Assembly (NCBI GenBank): GCA_022496805.1
Contig: CM040086.1
Coordinates: 13,704,501-13,768,500 of the forward strand
DNA length: 64,000 nucleotides
Direction of reading: 5' to 3'
Source of the DNA: Pohlia nutans
Taxonomy: Eukaryota; Streptophyta; Bryopsida; Bryales; Mniaceae
Numbering within the stretch: the first letter of the stretch is position 1; each line of letters opens with the position of its first letter. The position numbers were made by a program, and so were the translations under genes. This document shows, one piece after another, positions 57,913-64,000 of the stretch. Under the pieces are notes generated by a model that had not been told where the DNA came from, did not search any database, and saw only the letters and a program-made list of their open reading frames with translations.

Positions 57913-58329
57913 GAGCAAGTCCAACAGTTCCAGAATAAATATGTTTGCCAAGCATTAATTTGAGGGCCATTTTTAACTTAGAGGAATGTTATACAAGAAG
58001 TAGCCCAACAACATTCCTTGAGTGAACATCAAGGCAACTTATAAAACGAAGATTTTATGGAAGTAACTTGATGACCTTGAAGCACAGGCCGGTGAATAGT
58101 CTTCAAGCTTGTTATTTAATTGTTGATTGAGTATCTTTACTCGCTTGGTGTGAGAAAATTTGCTTGCACCAAAGCTTCTGTAAATGGCAGGGAAACTTCA
58201 AATTTTGACTCCAAAAACTATTTTTTAGCGTTAGTGGGTAGTTGTCGGGCCAAACTTTGAAGCAAGTGGAGATGACTACACCAAATCTTGACGTTGGTCC
58301 CTCCAAAACACCTGCTGTTGGGCATGCTC
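57913..58329. mobile_element. MITE with GAGCAAGTCCAACAG ends
   Basis: Ends GAGCAAGTCCAACAG and CTGTTGGGCATGCTC, flanked by TAA on both sides (57910-57912 and 58330-58332). The 3-bp TAA duplication fits PIF/Harbinger. Confidence 0.65.
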
Positions 58330-58691
58330 TAATATGTGATCACACTGAGGCTGGGAGGGGAAGTGTTGGACACTTCTGCCCATTCCCTGTGCATCTATTC
58401 AATAAATGAATGGTCAAAGGAACAGGTAATGCAAGATATGTGGACAGGAGTGGGATCGTATTGTATCCCTGTCATCTGCAATAGTTGGTGTGCAATAGTT
58501 GGTGGAGCTACTTACTGGTAGCCGTTATATTTGTAGATACGAGTTAAGTGTAGTTAGGTAGTTAGCGAGTGTATATATGTGACTGAATTTTCCTGTAAAC
58601 CATCGAGTATCATTCCCGTTTGGTTAATGCGCTGAGTTTCTTCAATCTGGAGCAGTAAAACGTTTTTTTTAAAGCCCGTCCATGTTACTAG

Positions 58692-59171
58692 TTACTAATT
58701 GGGTGCTTGGGAACACTTCTAGCTGCAACAGCATTTCAGTCTCTTATATCAAGCCAAGGTCTAGACAGTCCAAAGCGAGGGGCATATGGACTACTGTGGA
58801 TGCTGGTATTGCTAATTGACCTGATGGGTTTGGGTATCACGGCCATATTTCTTGGCTACTTGCTGTCAGTCCTAGGCAAACTGACGTGGATCTGGCTATG
58901 TAGAATCGGTATTTTACGCAGATTTCCCACACTCATTTTAGTGCTTGACACACTCATGAGTCTCGTTGCCTTGGGCTACAGTGTGTGGAACTTGTATGGG
59001 CGTACCATAGGAGTCTTATGTCTGCTTGTTGAAGTGAGTGGCTTCAGAGTTGTCCTTTGGGTTTATTGGTACCTCAGTTTTCCATTGAATGATATTCGTT
59101 CTTTGGAACTTGAAGAACAACAAGAAGCACAACCCCTCCAGACTCTCCAATCTACTCTTATGCCGGTGTAA
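58692..59171 (+). CDS. possible terminal exon of a multi-pass membrane protein
   Basis: Open for about 159 codons after a CTAG that could act as an acceptor (58688-58691). The product begins LLIGCLGTLLAATAFQSLI, with about four hydrophobic segments and an acidic Gln-rich tail (LEEQQEAQPLQTLQ) ending in a TAA stop. The first segment is somewhat like the start of PGG membrane domains found at the C-terminus of plant ankyrin-repeat proteins, but the P-G-G motif itself is absent. No ankyrin exons were seen upstream. It could be a gene fragment or a lineage-specific protein. Confidence 0.35.
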   Translation, partial: LLIGCLGTLLAATAFQSLISSQGLDSPKRGAYGLLWMLVLLIDLMGLGITAIFLGYLLSVLGKLTWIWLCRIGILRRFPTLILVLDTLMSLVALGYSVWNLYGRTIGVLCLLVEVSGFRVVLWVYWYLSFPLNDIRSLELEEQQEAQPLQTLQSTLMPV

Positions 59172-60146
59172 AACAAGACTATCAGTTTCTCTTACAATGA
59201 AGCATCTGTTGGGAATTGTAGTTCAGCTATCTTGGTCACATGGACATATGGTAGCGAGCAAAACAGAATGGACGCAGTGGCTATGTCTTTGGAGAAGCAG
59301 AGTCTGTCTTTGAAGAAGACGAATCATTCCTATCATAAAGGTCATTGCAAATGAAAAGTTCACTAAGATGGTCGGAAATAATCCTAAACTACCTCAGGAT
59401 GCCAGGTGCTGGTTCTTTCTGGTAGGTCTTGGCACCAGAGTGGTCAGTGGTTCGTCTCCTATCGGATGTACATCATGAGGGCCAATATCACTTGGTTGAT
59501 GGAGAGTATTCTTGGATGATTAAACATATTGTAGCAGGGACGTACAGCTAGTCGCTCTTGATAGGAATTAATTAGGAGCTCAGAATCAAATCCAAAACTT
59601 GTTGTAGAATTTCTTTTTAAATTAGGAGCTCACGGTTCAGTCCAAAACTTGTTGTAGAAAAAATTAACCACGCACAAGAATAGACCATCCACCAACTCAT
59701 TCAAGTAGGATAGCATCACTTCGGAACAATAACCTTCGATTTTTTACTTGGGACACTTTCTCTTGAATAGGGACATACTGCACGAATATGTCATTTTGCA
59801 ATTTTCTTGCTTCTTGTAACACCAAACTTTGTAGAGATCTCCGATCAATATTTGGCTTTTGCAAAGCCACTGGATTTGCACTTGGAGTGAGAATTGATTG
59901 TAGATTGCATGGAATTTTTGTTGTTGATGAAGGACCCAGCTTGGGAATCCTATCACGGCTTGACCACCTCGTAGTCGGCTATGGATCATCTTGGAAGTGG
60001 TCGATCTCATCAGCATTTGGACTACCTAAAGGTACAATACAAACAATTCATTGTTGAGGTGAAGTCAATCCATCAGAGCAGGGAGAGAGCTCACCAAGTG
60101 GTTCCGTGAAATTAGTTGGCTGTATCCCATTACTTTCGCCTTCAAT
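59172..60146. other. gene-free
   Basis: A direct repeat of AATTAGGAGCTCA..TCCAAAACTTGTTGTAGAA (about 59568-59660) is present. No gene recognised. Confidence 0.4.
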
Positions 60147-60266
60147 CACTAGTAGAAAAGGTGGCGCTCCCCAAGGACATGCCCAAGCAAAATCACTGTG
60201 CATGCATGGAATTGGGCACTACTTGCCTGGGCATCTTCCTCGACAGTGCCACCTTTTCTATTAGTG
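60147..60266. mobile_element. CACTA-like MITE
   Basis: Ends CACTAGTAGAAAAGGTGGC and GCCACCTTTTCTATTAGTG, 120 bp; homolog of 33300-33419. Confidence 0.75.
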
Positions 60267-60349
60267 ATCTTAATATGCATTAGTGTACTTAGAGCGTTTG
60301 CGAAGAGGAGAATTAATTGTCATCATTTAAAACAATATAGCATAACATT

Positions 60350-60512
60350 CAATAGCATGCATTGTCCCTATCTTGGCTCTACAGTAGGTGGTGTGGAACA
60401 TTCCACACCCAACAATACATTATCAATAGCTAAGTGTACATGTGGAGGCTCAAGGTGATGAGCAGAGTGCATGAAAGAAAGGCAGTGAATATGAAGGCTA
60501 TTGAATGTTATG
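60350..60512. mobile_element. MITE, CATAACATTCAATAGC family, copy 1
   Basis: Inverted ends GCATAACATTCAATAGC and GGCTATTGAATGTTATG with an inner palindrome GTGTGGAACATTCCACAC and GAGGCTCAAGGTGATGA. Partner at 62916-63088. Confidence 0.7.
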
Positions 60513-60721
60513 AGGGGACTGATGATTCATATGTACAGTTTTTGTTGGCCATATCCCACAACTTTACCATTAATACCTTTCAAGTGTCCACCTCCAATTG
60601 TGCCCTTTAAATTCCATAAGACCTCATCATATGTTCATCACGTTTCTCTAGCACAAGTGTATGTCCTGGAAATTTTGAACTTTTTATTTCTTGGAGCCCT
60701 GTTTCTAATATACATAATTAT

Positions 60722-60845
60722 TATATAGAAACTCCGGTCCTCTTTCGATGTCAGCATGAATAGAGTGTCTATTCGTCTTGACAATGAACTAGTGTCCACC
60801 AAACAAAGGGTCATTGGTGCAAGACTACTCTTCCCTTTCGAGAAT
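60722..60845 (-). mobile_element. short retroposon family, copy 5
   Basis: Minus-strand copy with ACACTCTATTCATGCTGACA, CGAAAGAGGACCGGAG and CTTTCGAGAATAGAC-like outer text, as in the 37180 copy. The tail is A/T-rich. Confidence 0.6.
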
Positions 60846-62239
60846 AGACACTTTAGTAACAAGTATTAGTAACAGCAGTGATAATGCGTGGTTAGATCCA
60901 AAAAGGGTATAATTTGGTGTTTGTTCTGTTGTTGGTTGCCAAGTCATGATTCCTAGGTTGGTGAAGGACATTGTATTACAATTATATGGTCAGGATTTGA
61001 TTCCCGTTGAGTTTGTTTGAGCAGTAATGTGGTATACATCTAATATACATACTTTTCATTTCCATCTTAATTTCTTCTTGTACTGTTAATGTACCAATTG
61101 CTTTTTTCAAATTCAACTAAATCCAAATCTCTAAGTATAATTTTTGCTCCTATCTTTGAAGCCTTTGCAGTGACAACTTTGAATTCTCCTCCATAAGTTG
61201 TATCCAAGTGGCTTTCTAATTTCAGATAAACGTGACAATATCAAACTTTGCAATCTCTTGAACTTTCAATGTACTTGTTCAAAGGAGTGTCTAAGTCCAT
61301 TTGTTGAACAATTTGTTCTAGATGTTCTTTTCTACACTTTGGAGCCAAATACTTATTGTATCTTTTTTTATCCATCTCTAACATTACATAGTTTGGACAA
61401 ATTTTTCTCAAATTGTCAATTTGAAGGACACCCTAGTACGTTTAGGGGTTAAGAGCCACAATCCTTTGCTTTTACTACAAGTTATTTTTAATGCTTTAGT
61501 GTCCAGGGTATTGTAGCTTGGTGCACTGGATTCTCAGGGGGTGCACTCTACATTATGTTTGAGAATCACGTGCGTTCATGATCCCTTCTAAAAACCCCCT
61601 GTATACGAGAGGTTATATGTCTAAATATCTTTGTATACAGATGTATTCCGTTTTAAATATATGTTTAGTGTAAGTATACGTGAACATTTTTCAGTTCTAA
61701 ATGTGTTTATTGTATGTATACGTAATACGACAATGTTCAAATTAATACCCCTCCTGTGCACTCACGTATACTCGTACATGTTTAGTACAGTGCACCCCCC
61801 GAGATTGGATTTCAATGGATTTTTCTACTATAATTGATACTACCATAGATAAAATGAATTAAGTTACAAAGTAACCATACAATTGTATTATCAAGTGCAG
61901 TGAAGAAATTTGCTAAGATTTGAGAATCATCCAATGGTGGAATTGCAAGATTATAGTATGTCTTTGAACTGTATAATGCACACTCAAAAATGAGACTTTA
62001 GAGTGTGTGATTTCAAAGTTAAATCAAATTTGAGTTGATTTTTTTAAATGAAAGTGAAGATGTTCAACAATGATCTATATCAACACCTCTCCATTGCAAT
62101 ATTTCATGTCAAGAACAGACTCACACATAATTATTGTGAATTTTATAATTGAGAGTCACTTCTCCATGTACAATTGAGAACAAAAATTTATACGCTAAAA
62201 TATGAAAGGAGTCGATACATTAATCAAAATTGGAATACA
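60846..62239. other. gene-free
   Basis: Contains an isolated TTAA-family right end (TTTAGGGG-TTAA at about 61438-61450). No gene seen. Confidence 0.4.
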
Positions 62240-62358
62240 TCTATTATACAATACAACTCGGTTTGTCTCACTCCACCGTTCCGCGCTGAAATCCGTCGAG
62301 GAGACAACCCAAGCTCAAAAACTAACGTCAATGTGCTCAACAGCACAGGTCCCACTAC
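62240..62358 (+). mobile_element. short Helitron-like hairpin element, copy 4
   Basis: 119 bp: A|TCTATTATACAATACAAC, central stem TTTGTCTCACTCCACCG against TCGAGGAGACAA, terminal hairpin GTGC-TCAACA-GCAC, GGTCCCA, CTAC|T. It has a 12-base extra block (AAAACTAACGTC) between stem and hairpin. Confidence 0.6.
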
Positions 62359-62915
62359 TACACTAACAGAATTTGAACAAGAGAACACAAAGTGAAAGAA
62401 CAAAACAAGATAACAAACTTCTGAACACAAGAAATACCGTATAGTACATGTGTTGTATTTGTAAGTGTTTACTATATTTTCAAGTATTTGCAATATTTTG
62501 TGTTTTGTTCATCGGTGTTTTGAAAGTTGCACAACTCAAAATTGATTTATTTTTTCTTCTAGAAGATGTGTGTTATAAATCTTCAATTGTGAACCTTACA
62601 ATTCAAAATCCATTTTTGCACAAATTTTCTATTATTTGCACTTTCAATGTTCTACTGACCAGAATGTGGTCACCTGGGCACTAAAAGGGTAAAGAAACTT
62701 GAATTTAGTGATTCTATTTTTGGCTAAATATCACCAAATGACAATCTCTTTTTTAGTCTAAAGACATTTGGCTTTAAGCTTGTAAAAAGAGAAATACAAA
62801 CACCTAACCACATCTTGAAGAAAAAATATTTTCAAATGTAATTTTCAGCCACATTTTGTATTATATCTACTAAACCACAAGAAAGATGTAAAAAAATCAC
62901 CAAAACTAGGAGCTT
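62359..62915. other. gene-free
   Basis: AT-rich; no gene or repeat recognised apart from GGCACTAAAAGGGTAAAG at about 62675, which is weakly like the TTAA-family end. Confidence 0.35.
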
Positions 62916-63088
62916 GCATAACATTCAGTAGCCTTCATGTTCACTACCTTTCTTTCATACACCATGTTCATCACCTTGAGCCTCCACCTGTCCACTTAGC
63001 TACCTATGAAGTACTCTTGGGTGTGGAATATTCCACACCATCCACTTTAGAGTAAAGACAAAGACAGTGCAAGCTACTGAATGTTATG
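62916..63088. mobile_element. MITE, CATAACATTCAATAGC family, copy 2
   Basis: Ends GCATAACATTCAGTAGC and GCTACTGAATGTTATG, inner perfect palindrome GTGTGGAATATTCCACAC, opposite orientation to 60350-60512. Confidence 0.7.
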
Positions 63089-64000
63089 TGAACCAAACTT
63101 TTGAAACCATCCAACAAAAAAGAAATTAAAAAGAAAAAGAGGAGAAAGAAAAGAAAAAGAAAATCATTCGAGTTGCTTGAACCCAAATGTTGCAGCACCA
63201 CGCGTCAGCCAAAGTGATTATCATTGCAAGATCTACAATTACCATAATAACTGCCGTTATCAGCTAAATATCAGAAAATATAATAACTGAATAGATACAG
63301 CCGTGTCAACGTGGCAGGTCAGTGAAAGCAAATATCTCCGACAAGTGCACTGAATTATTTGCTAGTGCCCTGCACGTGTCGTCACCACAGGCCAGATCGC
63401 CAAATCCGGGGCTCCCGTCATTGGTTGACTGGGCTATCGGCAGACGTAAGCCGCAAGCCGGGAACGGCCATTTGTAACCGCTCGGTGTCGGCGCGGGCGG
63501 ACAAGCGGACCCGGCCCGGCCCGCGATTCAGGCTCTCCCCCCTTTCTTGCCGCCTCTTCCACTACAAATGGCCCTCTCTCCCACGCCGATTGCTTACCTC
63601 GTAAAATTGTATACATTGGGATTCATCAGTTGCACTTAAAACCTTGCGCTCTTTGATCATCAGTGGTGGTAGTTTTCATTTGGACGTTGAGGAGATCGAC
63701 GCTGTGATAGTTCGTTTTGCAATTGGTGGCTTTTTTTCTGATCGTTGGAGCGCTAGTGTTCGGTTTACAAGGGTTTCGTAGGGTTTCGTCATTAAGTATT
63801 GAGAGAGAGTTTCCTTGGATTTATGCATTTTACGATTTTATTGTAGCTGCGTTGATTTGTGTATGAGATGACCGACAGGGGATTCGAATTTTAAGAGTAC
63901 TTGAGCGTCGCATTGATTAGGTTATTGCTTCCTGTGATTTTTAGTGGTGGTTTTTATTCTTTTCTCTGAAGTCGAGAAGAAGATTGGCGGGAGGGCTGTG
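63089..64000 (+). promoter_or_regulatory. GC-rich promoter-like region at the window end
   Basis: GC content rises sharply at about 63360-63600 (GGCGCGGGCGGACAAGCGG, CCCGGCCCGGCCCGCG), with a CATTGGTTGAC CCAAT-type motif at about 63420. A pyrimidine-rich CTCTCCCCCCTTTCTTGCC and an intron-like T-rich stretch follow. RPL19 upstream DNA shows a similar rise. This may be the 5' region of a gene beginning beyond 64000. No coding exon identified. Confidence 0.3.

Noticed and set aside
1..64000. CRISPR array, tRNA, rRNA or prokaryotic operon features
   Set aside because: No regularly spaced direct repeats, no tRNA-like T-loop and acceptor pairing noticed, and gene structure is eukaryotic.

Overview
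The window is nuclear DNA of a land plant. It carries spliced genes with GT-AG introns, a 60S ribosomal protein L19 gene of plant type, a plant-clade ABCC transporter, a plant NRT2 nitrate transporter and a secreted S-protein homolog. The intergenic DNA is AT-rich and packed with short inverted-repeat (MITE-like) transposons. The lineage cannot be fixed from sequence alone; the features would fit many land plants.

Layout. 1-534 (+): last exons of a gene that starts outside the window; not recognised. 1128-1520 (-): S-protein homolog with a signal peptide. 5093-6347 (+): RPL19 (eL19) in two exons, intact except for an in-frame TAG at codon 10. 9795-21046 (-): a complete 31-exon chain for an ABCC13-type (MRP) ABC transporter; every splice phase closes and gives 1371 aa. 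25126-27642 (-): a four-exon high-affinity nitrate transporter, 530 aa. From about 28 kb to the end I see no confident gene, only transposon-derived repeats, two weak exon-like ORFs and a GC-rich promoter-like stretch at 63.36-63.60 kb.

Repeats. The commonest family has TTAA at both ends and termini like CCCCTAAAGGACC, which is the end structure of piggyBac elements; members run from about 230 to 1240 bp and one sits in an ABCC13 intron. Also present: a 4.58-kb composite of nested palindromes (42242-46818) with Mutator-like ends and a 9-bp target duplication; four hairpin units of about 105-120 bp with Helitron-like ends; a 904-bp hAT-like element just upstream of NRT2; Tourist-, Stowaway- and CACTA-like MITEs, one nested in another; a retroposon family with a 12-bp target duplication; a MITE family with a conserved GGGGCCTGTGGCCCC-like core; and a 1.4-kb palindrome.

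The genes are separate single transcription units with no operon-like relation. NRT2 and ABCC13 are membrane transporters, RPL19 is a housekeeping ribosome component and the S-protein homolog is a small secreted protein. No transposase, integrase or reverse transcriptase ORF was found, so all mobile elements here look non-autonomous.
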